Assembly: GCA_020634375.1 (NCBI GenBank)
Contig: JACKBX010000007.1
Location: 62,001-126,000, forward strand
DNA length: 64,000 nt
Reading direction: 5' to 3'
DNA from: Ardenticatenaceae bacterium
GTDB lineage: Bacteria > Chloroflexota > Anaerolineae > Promineifilales > Promineifilaceae
In this document: positions 41,950 to 50,556 of the stretch, in pieces
Numbering within the stretch: the first letter of the stretch is position 1
How the letters are laid out: the number at the start of each line of letters is the position of its first letter
Position numbers and translations under genes: made by a program
Notes under the pieces: model-generated
What the model was told of the DNA's origin: nothing
Database searches by the model: none
Seen by the model: the letters and a program-made list of their open reading frames with translations, nothing else

Positions 41950-42639
41950 TCAAAGCGTGTAGGACTCTTCGGCGTTGAGGACAATGGGGGTTGCATCCGT
42001 TTCTGCATGGACTCGTTCTGCCCAGGCAGCAGCATCTTGTTCGATGGGTGGCCAGGTGTTGTAGTGGCAGGGAACGACGACTTTAGGACGCAGGAATTTG
42101 ATGGCAAGGAGGGAGTCGTCTGGCCCCATGGTGAAGTTGTCGCCAATGGGTAGGACAGCCAGATCGATGCCGGCATCGCCAATGAGTTTCATGTCGGAGA
42201 ATACGGCCGTATCCCCCGAAAAATACACCTTCTTCCCCGCTACGTGCAGCAAAAAGCCGCCTGGCATCCCGCCATAACTGCCATCTGGCAGGCCAGAACC
42301 ATGCAGTGCGGGGGTCATTTTCACGTAACCAATAGGGTGATTGTAGCCACCGCCCAAATGCTGCGGGTGGACTTTCTCCACGCCTTTTGCACCCAGCCAG
42401 TTAGCAATCTCAAAGTTGGCGATGACCAATGCCCCGGTGCGCTGCGCCAATGGCACGGTGTCAGCAATATGGTCACCATGACCGTGCGTTTGCAAAATAT
42501 AATCAGCAGAGATGTCTGCGGCTGTTTTCTTTGCCATTGGGTTATTGGGTGCAAAGAAAGGGTCAACGACAACATGAGTACCATCAATGTCTAACGAAAA
42601 TGTTGCATGTCCGTGGAAAGTGAGTGTAAGAGCCACCAT
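41950..42639 (-). CDS. Metal-dependent hydrolase of the UPF0173 group
   Basis: A 229-residue metallo-beta-lactamase-fold protein. The metal site is visible as TFHGHATF, the THGHGDHIAD motif, and later histidines in ALHGSG and VPCHYNTWP with the aspartate in YFSGDTAVF. The family is related to UlaG/YtkL proteins; the substrate is unknown. The ATG at 42639 is very close to AAGGAGG, so the GTG that is its second codon may be the true start. Residues further upstream do not fit the family. Confidence 0.92.
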   Translation of the reverse strand: MVALTLTFHGHATFSLDIDGTHVVVDPFFAPNNPMAKKTAADISADYILQTHGHGDHIADTVPLAQRTGALVIANFEIANWLGAKGVEKVHPQHLGGGYNHPIGYVKMTPALHGSGLPDGSYGGMPGGFLLHVAGKKVYFSGDTAVFSDMKLIGDAGIDLAVLPIGDNFTMGPDDSLLAIKFLRPKVVVPCHYNTWPPIEQDAAAWAERVHAETDATPIVLNAEESYTL

Positions 42640-42906
42640 AACCTCCTTCAGGTGTGGGAGTTCAAAGCGACAATCTTCGTTTTTCTGCCTCTTCAAACTC
42701 GTGTAAAAGTTGGGAAAAATTGAAAATGAGTATCTACTGTACCGCCACTGGCAGAGCAGCAGATTGCTATCAACAGTATATGTCGCTCCATGTGGTGCGT
42801 CAACGGTTGACACAGGTTGCGAACTGCTTATCAGGTCGGTAAACTCATGCTGAATTATGATCAATGATCACAATAATTACTTATCGCCTCATACAAGGAG
42901 TAAACA

Positions 42907-43905
42907 ATGGAGTATCGTCGTTTAGGTAAGTCTGGTCTTAAAGTAAGCGCACTTTCTTTTGGCGCATGGGTTACATTTAGCAATCAGATGGCTGTGGAAG
43001 CAGCTAAGCAAAGCATGACAGCCGCTTATGATGCCGGTGTCAATTTTTTTGATAATGCGGAGATTTATGCACATGGGCAGGCTGAACTCGTCATGGGGGA
43101 AGCCCTGCAAAAAACGGGTTGGCGCCGGGACTCTTATATTCTTTCCAGCAAGGTGATGTGGGGGGCTATCCCTAATCCCAAACCTACGCAGCGCGGTTTG
43201 AGCCGTAAGCATGTCGTTGAAGCGTGCCATCAAGCAATGGAACGGTTACAGGTGGATTACCTTGACCTCTATTTTTGCCATCGCCCAGACCCAGAAGTGC
43301 CGATGGAAGAACTGGTGTGGACGATGACGAACCTGATTCAACAGGGCAAGGTGTTGTATTGGGGAACGTCGGAATGGTCGGCACAGCAGATTATGGAGGC
43401 GCACAGTGTGGCTCGGCAGCATCACCTTATTCCGCCGACGATGGAGCAGCCACAGTATAATATGTTCCACCGCTATCGTTTTGAGGTGGAGTACGGCCGT
43501 CTCTACGACGCTGTTGGTTTAGGCACAACCATCTGGTCGCCGCTGGCTTCGGGGATGCTAACCGGCAAATACAACGATGGTGCCCCCGACGATTCACGCA
43601 TTAACTTGAAAGGGTACGAATGGCTGCGTGAGATGTTTGAGAACGAAGAAGGGCAGCTCCGACTGGCTAAAACTCGCCAATTAACACAATTAGCCGAAGA
43701 ATTAGGAACCAGCACAGCTCGTCTGGCACTGGCCTGGTGCTTGAAAAATCCTAACGTCAGCACTGTCATCACTGGTGCATCACGGCCGGAACAGGTGGTA
43801 GACAATATGCAGGCACTGGATGTTGTCGAACTGCTGACCGATGACGTGATGGCTCAGATTGAGACTATTCTCGACAACTCACCAGAACCGATACCTTTCC
43901 AATAG
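42907..43905 (+). CDS. Aldo/keto reductase (potassium-channel beta-subunit type)
   Basis: A 332-residue TIM-barrel NADPH oxidoreductase. The catalytic tetrad is recognisable as D in FFDNAEIYAHG (with Y), K in ILSSKVMW and H in YFCHRPDPE; the NADPH-binding C-terminus reads VITGASRPEQVVDNMQAL. Its closest relatives include the YghZ and voltage-gated-channel beta-like group. The physiological substrate is unknown. AAGGAG lies 8 bases before the ATG; a TGATCAATGATCA palindrome about 45 bases upstream could be an operator. Confidence 0.93.
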   Translation: MEYRRLGKSGLKVSALSFGAWVTFSNQMAVEAAKQSMTAAYDAGVNFFDNAEIYAHGQAELVMGEALQKTGWRRDSYILSSKVMWGAIPNPKPTQRGLSRKHVVEACHQAMERLQVDYLDLYFCHRPDPEVPMEELVWTMTNLIQQGKVLYWGTSEWSAQQIMEAHSVARQHHLIPPTMEQPQYNMFHRYRFEVEYGRLYDAVGLGTTIWSPLASGMLTGKYNDGAPDDSRINLKGYEWLREMFENEEGQLRLAKTRQLTQLAEELGTSTARLALAWCLKNPNVSTVITGASRPEQVVDNMQALDVVELLTDDVMAQIETILDNSPEPIPFQ

Positions 43906-43944
43906 CGGTCAACGGCCGTCATCATCTACATCACGGTTACAATC

Positions 43945-44712
43945 ATGACATCAAGAATTTTACCTGTTACTGGACTGGAAGTTGGGGCAGTCAGCCCGGC
44001 TGTATTGGTTTGCGGTGACCCGGCGCGAGCGGATAAGATTGCCGCGCATCTCGATGATGCGCGGCTGCTCAGTGAACGGCGTGAGTACCGTGCTTACCGG
44101 GGGATTTATCGAGATGTGCCTATAACGGTTTGTTCTCATGGCATTGGTGCGCCGGGCGCAGCCCTTGCCTTTGAAGAATTGATTGTTGCTGGCGCAAAGC
44201 AAATCATCCGGGTAGGCACGTGTGGCGCTTTGCAAGAGTCTATTCAGCCGGGCGATCTGGTGGTAGCTACAGCCGCCGTGCAACATACCGGATACGGCCG
44301 TGAGACTGTGCCAGATGGATTCCCTGCTGTGGCAGACCCCAACGTAACGGCCGTGCTGCAACGCACTGCAAGGTTGGATGGGACAGGCTATTACAGCGGC
44401 ATCATCTTAACCCGCGACAATTTTTATGCTGGCGTCCAAACGCCCCATACTCCTGATTATGCTGCGCTGTCGGCGGCGGGTGTACAAGCGGTGGAGATGG
44501 AATGTGCCGCACTGTTCCTGGTGGGCAGCTTGCGGCGCGTGCAAACGGGCGCGGTGCTGGCGGTTGATGGGAATGTGCTGCATACAGGCGAAAGCATAGA
44601 GGAGTACGCACCACACCGGCAAGTGGTACAGGATGGGGTGGCAAGAGGCATTCGCGTTGCTCTGGAAGCGTTGTTGATGCTGGCAGAAGACGAGGCCAAT
44701 GTCGCTGCCTGA
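43945..44712 (+). CDS. Nucleoside phosphorylase
   Basis: A 255-residue enzyme of the PNP/uridine phosphorylase family, which splits nucleosides with phosphate. VLVCGDPARADKIAAHLDDA, the GIGAPGAALAFEEL loop, VGTCGALQ and the substrate-binding VEMECAALF are clear; the pattern is closer to uridine phosphorylase or type I PNP than to MTA phosphorylase. Its last 14 bases overlap the acetyltransferase gene, so the two are cotranscribed; the aldo/keto reductase gene ends 39 bases upstream. Confidence 0.92.
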   Translation: MTSRILPVTGLEVGAVSPAVLVCGDPARADKIAAHLDDARLLSERREYRAYRGIYRDVPITVCSHGIGAPGAALAFEELIVAGAKQIIRVGTCGALQESIQPGDLVVATAAVQHTGYGRETVPDGFPAVADPNVTAVLQRTARLDGTGYYSGIILTRDNFYAGVQTPHTPDYAALSAAGVQAVEMECAALFLVGSLRRVQTGAVLAVDGNVLHTGESIEEYAPHRQVVQDGVARGIRVALEALLMLAEDEANVAA

Positions 44713-45430
44713 ACTACGTCGGGCGATACGGCCGTTGCTGGACCCCCGCCAACCACGAGATGCGATGGATGACTTTTTTGCCTTCCATCATCCTGATTCG
44801 CGGACTCGGCTGGTCATCCACCCGGAAGGAGCGCAGGTAGCAACAGGATATGTTGCCATCTCGCGCACAGGCATGGATTTGTTTCGTCCGTTGATCACGC
44901 TGCGCTTGCCGCCGTTGGATATGGATGCAGGGGTAGACCTGATTTACCGGGCGTTGTCACCGGGAACGGCCGTCTTCCTCAGTGCACCAGAAGAAATCTA
45001 TCCCCTCATCCAGGCTCTCTTTGACATCCAAATTGAAGATCATTTGCATATATACGCGCTGTCGCCTGAGCGCTTTGAGCCAATGCTCAATGTGTTGGTA
45101 ACGCAAAGCCAAAGTGCAAACGGGCTGCCGCGTTTTGTCGTGCGCTCTGAGGCGGCGAATCATGAAGTGGCCGCCTCGGCCCATCTCAACTGGCAATCTC
45201 CGGCCTTCGGCGAAATTGCCGTCAATGTGCAGTCCCGTTTTCGGCGGCGTGGATGGGGGCGCAGTGTGGTAGCAGCAATGGTGCAGTATTTGTTGGCAAA
45301 CGGCCGTACCCCTCTCTATGCCGTCTCACCCGAAAACACCGCCTCCCTCCATCTGGCTCAAACCCTCGGATTCAGCGACACGGGTGCACGTACTTTCCTC
45401 ATTGAAGCTACCCTACGGCAACGGCCGTAA
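44699..45430 (+). CDS. GNAT-family N-acetyltransferase
   Basis: A 243-residue protein. The C-terminal 100 residues have the GNAT acetyl-CoA site: FGEIAVNVQSRFRRRGWGRSVV (the RxxGxG-like loop) followed by PLYAVSPENTASLHLAQTLGF. The N-terminal half is less conserved and may bind the acceptor. The acceptor is unknown. It overlaps the nucleoside phosphorylase gene, but no functional link is evident. Its last codons contain an ACGGCCGT that ends the frame (LRQRP then TAA). Confidence 0.85.
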   Translation: MSLPELRRAIRPLLDPRQPRDAMDDFFAFHHPDSRTRLVIHPEGAQVATGYVAISRTGMDLFRPLITLRLPPLDMDAGVDLIYRALSPGTAVFLSAPEEIYPLIQALFDIQIEDHLHIYALSPERFEPMLNVLVTQSQSANGLPRFVVRSEAANHEVAASAHLNWQSPAFGEIAVNVQSRFRRRGWGRSVVAAMVQYLLANGRTPLYAVSPENTASLHLAQTLGFSDTGARTFLIEATLRQRP

Positions 45431-45587
45431 ATGGGTTCAATGTTGCCAAACTAAACCCGGTTTCCCTTCCACTTTCTTTCACGCCCCCTTCATGGACACC
45501 CCCCATCGCCCATGTTAACTTATACCCAGTTCTTAAGGTGTATTGGTATTTGTGAATAGTATGTATCGGTATTGCTCCAGGACAAGG

Positions 45588-45609
45588 CACCATTCAAATG
45601 AATGGTGCT
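45588..45609 (+). promoter_or_regulatory. Hairpin in the cold-shock gene leader
   Basis: GCACCATTC and GAATGGTGC pair perfectly around AAAT, followed by TTTCTCC. It lies about 65 bases before the start codon of the cold-shock gene and could be an attenuator or a temperature-responsive leader element. Confidence 0.4.
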
Positions 45610-45673
45610 TTCTCCTCATGTAGAAGCCGGTCGCTATTCCCCTCGGTCTGTAAAACGTAGTGGAGGTAATAGA

Positions 45674-45901
45674 ATGGACAGACGCACCGGCATTGTGAAG
45701 TGGTTTAGTCGATTAAAGGGGTACGGATTCATTAATCCAGATGATGGTGAGCAAGAAGTATTTGTGCATTACTCAGCTATCGAAGGTGATGGTTATCGCA
45801 ATCTGTATGAAGGCGACCGCGTTGAATTCGATCTAGTTGATCAGGGAAAGGGGCCGCAGGCGAAAAAGGTCATTTCCCAGCGCAGCTTTGGCCCCTATTA
45901 A
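45674..45901 (+). CDS. Cold-shock domain protein
   Basis: A 75-residue OB-fold RNA chaperone. The RNA-binding motifs appear as GIVKWFSRLKGYGFI and EVFVHYSAI; RNP1 KGYGFI is intact. The start is the ATG at 45674 (MDRRTGIVKWF) with GGAGG 7 bases upstream; earlier in-frame starts read through the leader. A long leader with a hairpin precedes it and a clear terminator follows, so it is transcribed alone. Confidence 0.95.
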   Translation: MDRRTGIVKWFSRLKGYGFINPDDGEQEVFVHYSAIEGDGYRNLYEGDRVEFDLVDQGKGPQAKKVISQRSFGPY

Positions 45902-45921
45902 AAGCAGAATCAAATAAAAAC

Positions 45922-45946
45922 AAGCCCGCAAATTGCGGGCTTTTTC
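45922..45946. terminator. Intrinsic terminator after the cold-shock gene
   Basis: AAGCCCGC and GCGGGCTT with loop AAATT, followed by TTTTTC. A T-rich run on the other strand means it may also serve the convergent gene. Confidence 0.9.
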
Positions 45947-45978
45947 TTTATAAGAGCAGGGTGGCAGCTTGCTTCTTC

Positions 45979-47151
45979 TTACAATTTCGTCAAAAAAGTT
46001 TTCGCCAGTGAACTATTTTCCCCCGACCATTTCACCAACCAGTCTACCAGGGATGGAAAACGCAGCAGTGTGCGCTGAATATTGAATGAACGCTTCATAT
46101 TGTCCCATAGCGCATCGTGGCATTCCTGCTCATAGCCTAGCATTGACTTCCGTGATGTGTCCCGCTGTGCCAAAGCATTGTGTATCGTTTTTGCCGCCAG
46201 TTGAGCCGAAACCAGGCTGTTGTGAATGCCCCCCCCTGTGAGCGGGTTAATAAAACCAGCCGCATCACCCACTAAAATGGCCCCCTCATAAACATGCTGT
46301 AACTGTTTTTGCGAGCCAAAATTTAATTGCCAGGTAGCCATGTTGCGCAGTTTGCCGCCTTCTTTCAGCCGTTTTTTGATAACGGGCATGGCGAGAAACT
46401 GGCGCAGCATCTCTTCCAAACTTTGCTTTCTGCCGCGGAAATGGTCAAGACGCATCCCTAAGCCAATGTTGGCGCTGTGCTCGCCAGTTGGGAATACCCA
46501 AGCATAGCCAGGTAGAATTTCGTTGTACAGATAGAATTCTACTTCACCGGGATAAATTTCTATGTCGTCTATGTAGGCGCGAAGGGCAACAGCCCGGTGT
46601 TTGTCTATGTGTTGGGCTGTTTTAGGGCGCAGTGCTCGTGTGATGCTGGAGGTCACGCCATCTGCGCCAACGACGACTTTGGCTTGCCAGGTTTTGCTGT
46701 TCCCATTGGCTTTGGCACGCACGCCAATGACACGGCCGTCTTCCACCACTGGCCCTGTTACCTGGGCTTGCTGGAATTCTGCCCCAGACTCAACCGCATG
46801 TTGTTGAATGAGGGCATCAAAATACAGGCGGGGAGCAACGTAGGAGTCTGTGCCTGACTCCCCTTTGTGAAATTCTGCTTGCATCGTGTGGCCGCTAGGT
46901 GAAACCAGGCGCATTCCCGTCAATGGATAGAGTTCGCCACGGGAAACGGCCGTTTCCACCTTCTCTTGCAACCCCAAACGGTACAAAATGCCAATGGCCC
47001 CGGCAGGAACCGCATCACCACACGTCTTGTCACGGGGAAAAGCTTTACGGTCTAACAACAGTACGTCATATCCTTGCTGTGTTAAGATCGTTGCTGTTGT
47101 TGCTCCCGCTGGCCCAGCCCCCACAACAATGACATCACGTTCGCGTTCCAT
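45979..47151 (-). CDS. Geranylgeranyl-reductase-family FAD oxidoreductase
   Basis: A 390-residue flavoprotein of the digeranylgeranylglycerophospholipid/geranylgeranyl reductase family. The dinucleotide fold is VIVVGAGPAGATTA near the N-terminus; KTCGDAV, VVGADGVTSSITRAL and VGDAAGFINPLTGGGIHNSL complete the FAD site. Such enzymes saturate isoprenoid chains (chlorophyll tails, quinones or lipids); the substrate here is not clear. It lies 58 bases after the phosphatase gene, possibly in one transcript. Confidence 0.9.
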   Translation of the reverse strand: MERERDVIVVGAGPAGATTATILTQQGYDVLLLDRKAFPRDKTCGDAVPAGAIGILYRLGLQEKVETAVSRGELYPLTGMRLVSPSGHTMQAEFHKGESGTDSYVAPRLYFDALIQQHAVESGAEFQQAQVTGPVVEDGRVIGVRAKANGNSKTWQAKVVVGADGVTSSITRALRPKTAQHIDKHRAVALRAYIDDIEIYPGEVEFYLYNEILPGYAWVFPTGEHSANIGLGMRLDHFRGRKQSLEEMLRQFLAMPVIKKRLKEGGKLRNMATWQLNFGSQKQLQHVYEGAILVGDAAGFINPLTGGGIHNSLVSAQLAAKTIHNALAQRDTSRKSMLGYEQECHDALWDNMKRSFNIQRTLLRFPSLVDWLVKWSGENSSLAKTFLTKL

Positions 47152-47209
47152 TCATCCTCCTTGATAGCTAGAACAAGAGCTAGAGGGAAAACGCCTCCAG
47201 TTCTTGCTT

Positions 47210-47674
47210 TTAGATGCTTTCGTTTTTGCGGATTTTTGCCAACAGCCCACAACAACCATCCTCTACGAGACGGTATACATATTCAAAGTTGCCAGTGTAA
47301 TAGGGGTCTGGCACACTCTTCTCTGTGGTGGATGTGGCAAAATCCAGTAAGCGATACAAACGGGGGTGATCACCAAAACGTCGCTTCAAATCGCTGACGT
47401 TGTTTTGGTCCATAGCTATGACGTAGGTTTGTGGAGTCATGTCACGGTCAGTAATCTGGCGGGCACGGCCGTCATAATGAATACCGTGCTGGGCTAATAT
47501 GCGCCGAGTCCCACTGTGCGCCTTTTCCCCCGCGTGCCACGAGCCTGTCCCTGCTGAGTCCACTTCAATTGTGTCGCTCAAACCAGCATCATCCACCAAT
47601 TTCTGGAAGATAGCTTCGGCCATTGGCGAACGACAAATATTGCCTAAACAAACAAATAGTACCTGAATCATCAT
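47210..47674 (-). CDS. Low-molecular-weight protein tyrosine phosphatase
   Basis: A 154-residue phosphatase. The P-loop CLGNICRSP begins at residue 9 and the general-acid aspartate is in VPDPYY. LMW phosphatases act on phosphotyrosine in signalling or exopolysaccharide control, or on arsenate in related forms; no partner kinase is adjacent. Two ATGs are adjacent at the start. The upstream gap holds a heptamer repeat next to rnpB. Confidence 0.94.
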   Translation of the reverse strand: MMIQVLFVCLGNICRSPMAEAIFQKLVDDAGLSDTIEVDSAGTGSWHAGEKAHSGTRRILAQHGIHYDGRARQITDRDMTPQTYVIAMDQNNVSDLKRRFGDHPRLYRLLDFATSTTEKSVPDPYYTGNFEYVYRLVEDGCCGLLAKIRKNESI

Positions 47675-47675
47675 T

Positions 47676-47746
47676 TACTTGAAAGTAGCAAGTTTGCAAG
47701 TGTGCAAGTCTTTTACTTGCCACTTGCAAACTTGCCACTTGCTTCC
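47676..47746. repeat. CAAGTTTG heptamer repeat, right of the phosphatase gene
   Basis: AAGTAGCAAGTTTGCAAGTG faces ACTTGCAAACTTGCCACTTG. A sister copy lies on the other side of rnpB at 48170-48233. Confidence 0.8.
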
Positions 47747-47751
47747 TATTA

Positions 47752-48156
47752 CCAAGTTAGCCTATAAGCCGCATTCTGTCCCCTGTCAGGCAGGGTGGTG
47801 ATCATCTATCTGGGAGCACCATTACTGATGCCCTCTTGCAGCCTACCCGAATGTTTGACGGAGCGAGCAGCCCCGCGAGTGATTGGCGAACCAACCACCC
47901 TTCATTCTGCTTGGCTTTGCTCCCGGTGGGGTTTGCCTGGCCAGCGACATTACTGCCACTGCCGGTGGTCTCTTACACCACCGTTTCACCCTCGCTGGCA
48001 GCAGCCGAAACTGCTGCGGAGCAATACACCTCTCTGTTGCACTTGCCATCGGGTCGCCCCGCCCGGCTGTTAGCCGGCACCGTGCTCTATGGAGTGCGGA
48101 CTTTCCTCAGCAGCGCAGCCCGTAGACCCACTGCCGCGATCACCCGGCTAGCTTGG
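47752..48156 (-). ncRNA. rnpB: RNase P RNA, bacterial type A
   Basis: About 405 bases. The 5' and 3' ends pair as P1 (CCAAGCTAGCC with GGCTAACTTGG). The universal core GAGGAAAGTCCGCACTCC follows the P2/P3 region, and ACAGAATGCGGCTTATAGGC closes P4 near the 3' end. It provides the catalytic RNA that removes 5' leaders from tRNA precursors. Order and length fit the ancestral type A. The 5' end at 48156 agrees with a promoter whose -10 is at 48169-48164. It is flanked on both sides by copies of one heptamer repeat family. Confidence 0.96.
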
Positions 48157-48163
48157 CACTGTA

Positions 48164-48192
48164 ATCGTAGTGGCAAGTTTACAAGTGTGCAA
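48164..48192 (-). promoter_or_regulatory. rnpB promoter with its -35 in a repeat
   Basis: TTGCAC (48192-48187) and TACGAT (48169-48164) are 17 bases apart, and the -10 is 7 bases from the RNA 5' end. The -35 box lies inside the CAAGTTTG repeat block. Confidence 0.6.
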
Positions 48193-48233
48193 GTCCTCCA
48201 ACTTGCAAACTTGCCACTTGCTTACTTGCAAAC
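48170..48233. repeat. CAAGTTTG heptamer repeat between rnpB and the FAD-subunit gene
   Basis: GGCAAGTTTACAAGTGTGCA faces ACTTGCAAACTTGCCACTTG. Its right part codes for the last residues of the FAD-subunit gene. Confidence 0.8.
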
Positions 48234-49010
48234 CCTTTGGATGAGCACGGCCGTCATTTCTGCACGATAGGCTGCATCACCACGAAAATCGCCGGGATGG
48301 GTGGCGGCAGACTGGGCAGCTTGCCCGGCCTGAGCGATGGCTTCCGGCGTCAGCCCGTCTACCAACTTTGCTTCGGCAGTAGTGAGGCGGCACGGCCGTT
48401 CCTGCATCCCCGTTCCCGCCAGGCGTACAGCCCCATTTTGTAACTGCCAGAAGGTCACAGACACAATGGGATAATCGCGGGGCGTGCGTGCCACTCGTTC
48501 GCTGCGGCCCAGCCCTGTTTCCCAAGCCAGGGTGACGGCGGTGATCAGCCCGGACGGCCGTTCCTCAGCCGCCAGATACTCGGCTAACGACATCTGCGCC
48601 AGGTCTGGGGTGTGCAGCGTCAGCACAGCATCCAAAACCAGGAGCGCCGCCAGTAGTTCACTATCGGGCAGACGGCTGGCAATCGTCCCGCCGAGGGTGG
48701 CGGCATTGCGATAGGTGTTTGGCCCCGCCAGGGTGATGGCTTGCCGCAGCAGCGCCGTTGGGCTGGTGTCGTCATCTGGCAATGCTTTGGTCAATTCTGC
48801 CAGGGGCAGCGTTGCACCAATGGTGAGGGTGTGGGTGTTGCGGGTAACGGCCGTTAACCCCAACTTTTGCAAATCCACTACCGCGCCCTGCACATCCCCG
48901 GCAAGCAATTTTGTGCCGCCTGCCAATGGCAGCACATCTGGCTTCGCCAGAAGTTGCAGGGCCTCCGGTAATGTGGCAGGTTGGTAAAAAGCTGATGGCG
49001 ATTTTGGCAT
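48222..49010 (-). CDS. FAD-binding subunit M of molybdenum hydroxylase type, solitary
   Basis: A 262-residue protein with the fold of the CoxM/xanthine-dehydrogenase FAD subunit. LPLAGGTKLLAGD is the first FAD motif and TYRNAATLGGTIASRLPDSELLAALLVL the second; the C-terminal domain runs from about 165. These subunits pass electrons between a molybdenum subunit and NAD or oxygen, yet no large molybdenum or iron-sulfur subunit gene is adjacent. It may work with partners encoded elsewhere or alone. The last residues come from the heptamer repeat. Confidence 0.85.
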   Translation of the reverse strand: MPKSPSAFYQPATLPEALQLLAKPDVLPLAGGTKLLAGDVQGAVVDLQKLGLTAVTRNTHTLTIGATLPLAELTKALPDDDTSPTALLRQAITLAGPNTYRNAATLGGTIASRLPDSELLAALLVLDAVLTLHTPDLAQMSLAEYLAAEERPSGLITAVTLAWETGLGRSERVARTPRDYPIVSVTFWQLQNGAVRLAGTGMQERPCRLTTAEAKLVDGLTPEAIAQAGQAAQSAATHPGDFRGDAAYRAEMTAVLIQRVCK

Positions 49011-49145
49011 CGTGTACTCCTTAAAAGGATGAAAGGTGAAAGATAGGGGAAGAAAAATCTTCTGCCACTATCTCCATCCCCTCGCTCTTATGCTATAATC
49101 AGTCACTAATGACGTTTATTGTACCGTCAAAACGACCTCAAGAAA

Positions 49146-50033
49146 ATGTCCACTCCACCTTATAAACGCGACTCACGGCGACGCATGAAAATTCATCTTC
49201 CATCCTTCATCCCTCATCCTTCCAACCGGCGTTGGCTAGCGTTGGCTGCGGCAGGATTGGCGCTGGTGTTGATGGGCTTTTACACAATCACCGAGCCGGG
49301 GCATTTGGAACACCCTGTCATCTTGGATGGGGCGGATTGGTTGGGGTATGCTGTTTGTCACCGTATTACCGACCGTTCCTTTACCATCGCCGGGCGGCAA
49401 TTACCATTGTGCGCACGCTGCACAGGCATGTATTTGGGAGTGATGATCGCTTTTGCCACATTTTGGCTGACGGGTCGGATGCGCCGTACAGAACTCCCCC
49501 CTCTAAAGTTGCTGCTGGTGTTAGGCGGGTTTATTGTAATCATGGGGCTGGATGGGGTGAACTCTTACCTGCACTTTTTCCCCGATGCGCCGCATGTGTA
49601 CACACCGCATAATTGGCTGCGCTTGCTTACAGGTACAGGTACAGGATTGGCAATGGGCAGTTTCTTGTTCCCGGCGTTGGCACAGACGTTGTGGCGACAA
49701 TATGTGCGCCAGCCGATGCTGGGCACATGGACAGAGTTGGGACAGCTTCTGCTGGTGGCGGGATTCGTGATACTGCTCACACTCAGCAATCAGCCAGTTA
49801 TTTTATATGTCATGGCGTTGATCAGCACGGTCGGATTGCTGCTAACGTTGGGTTCTGTGAATGTGATTTTGGGCCTTATTTTGCTACGGCGGGATGGACG
49901 AGCGGTGCATTGGTGGGAAACGGCCGTGCCCCTCACCCTCGCCATTATTTTTGCCATCATCGAACTCAGCGCTGTCAGCATCCTGCGCTGGAACCTTACC
50001 GGAACCATGGTCGGCATTCCCGGCCTAAATTAA
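49146..50033 (+). CDS. DUF2085 membrane protein
   Basis: A 295-residue polytopic protein. The family hallmark is present: VCHRITDRSFTIAGRQLPLCARCTGMYLG, a CHR...CARC pattern at about residues 68-97 next to a membrane segment. About seven hydrophobic helices follow. Function unknown. The ATG at 49146 is the first good start; a TATAAT at 49094-49099 may be its -10. Residues 16-26 (IHLPSFIPHPS) are encoded by a heptamer repeat at 49191-49223 read in frame. Confidence 0.88.
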   Translation: MSTPPYKRDSRRRMKIHLPSFIPHPSNRRWLALAAAGLALVLMGFYTITEPGHLEHPVILDGADWLGYAVCHRITDRSFTIAGRQLPLCARCTGMYLGVMIAFATFWLTGRMRRTELPPLKLLLVLGGFIVIMGLDGVNSYLHFFPDAPHVYTPHNWLRLLTGTGTGLAMGSFLFPALAQTLWRQYVRQPMLGTWTELGQLLLVAGFVILLTLSNQPVILYVMALISTVGLLLTLGSVNVILGLILLRRDGRAVHWWETAVPLTLAIIFAIIELSAVSILRWNLTGTMVGIPGLN

Positions 50034-50035
50034 AG

Positions 50036-50100
50036 ATAAGGGATGGAGAGAGAATGGGCAGAGGAAGCCCACTCATCTTTCATCCTTCATCATTCACCCT
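50036..50100. repeat. GGATGAA heptamer fold-back
   Basis: AAGGGATGGAGAGAGAATGG faces CATCTTTCATCCTTCATCATT. Relatives lie at 10411-10435, 49023-49050 and 49191-49223. Confidence 0.6.
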
Positions 50101-50118
50101 TATTTTTTGGAGGAACAA

Positions 50119-50547
50119 ATGGAAAATATTCATATGCAGAGCGTCATTAAAGCAGGTGCAGCAGCGGCAGGCGTTGCCATCCTATTAGGGTTGGTGTCGT
50201 TGATTCCCTTTTTAGGGCAGGTGGTTGCCATTTGTCTGGTGTGTGGTGGCTTTCTCATTCCCGTTGGTGCTGGGATTGCGTATGGCTACTTTGCCCCCGG
50301 CGAAGAGGACATGACGACCAGCGCCATAGGAGGTGCTTTGTCTGGTGGAGCCAGCGGGCTGATTTTGGGAGTTTTTTCCGGTTTATCTTCAGCTGTTGGC
50401 ACGGCTTTTTCTTCAAATATTGGTGATGCGTTAGCCAGTGGTACAGCGGCAACGCTGTTGTGCGTTTGCGGTTTTGGTTTGTCCGGGCTGGTATTTGGCG
50501 CGATTGGCGGCGTCATCTGGCCGATGATTCAAAATCAACGCAAATAG
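50119..50547 (+). CDS. Small glycine-rich membrane protein
   Basis: A 142-residue protein with four hydrophobic segments and GGALSGGASGLILGVFSGLSSA-like glycine-rich helices. I do not recognise a family. GGAGG lies 6 bases before the ATG at 50119. Ten bases separate it from the DUF4282 gene, so they are cotranscribed, and both probably sit in the cytoplasmic membrane. Confidence 0.7.
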   Translation: MENIHMQSVIKAGAAAAGVAILLGLVSLIPFLGQVVAICLVCGGFLIPVGAGIAYGYFAPGEEDMTTSAIGGALSGGASGLILGVFSGLSSAVGTAFSSNIGDALASGTAATLLCVCGFGLSGLVFGAIGGVIWPMIQNQRK

Positions 50548-50556
50548 GAGATTGGT

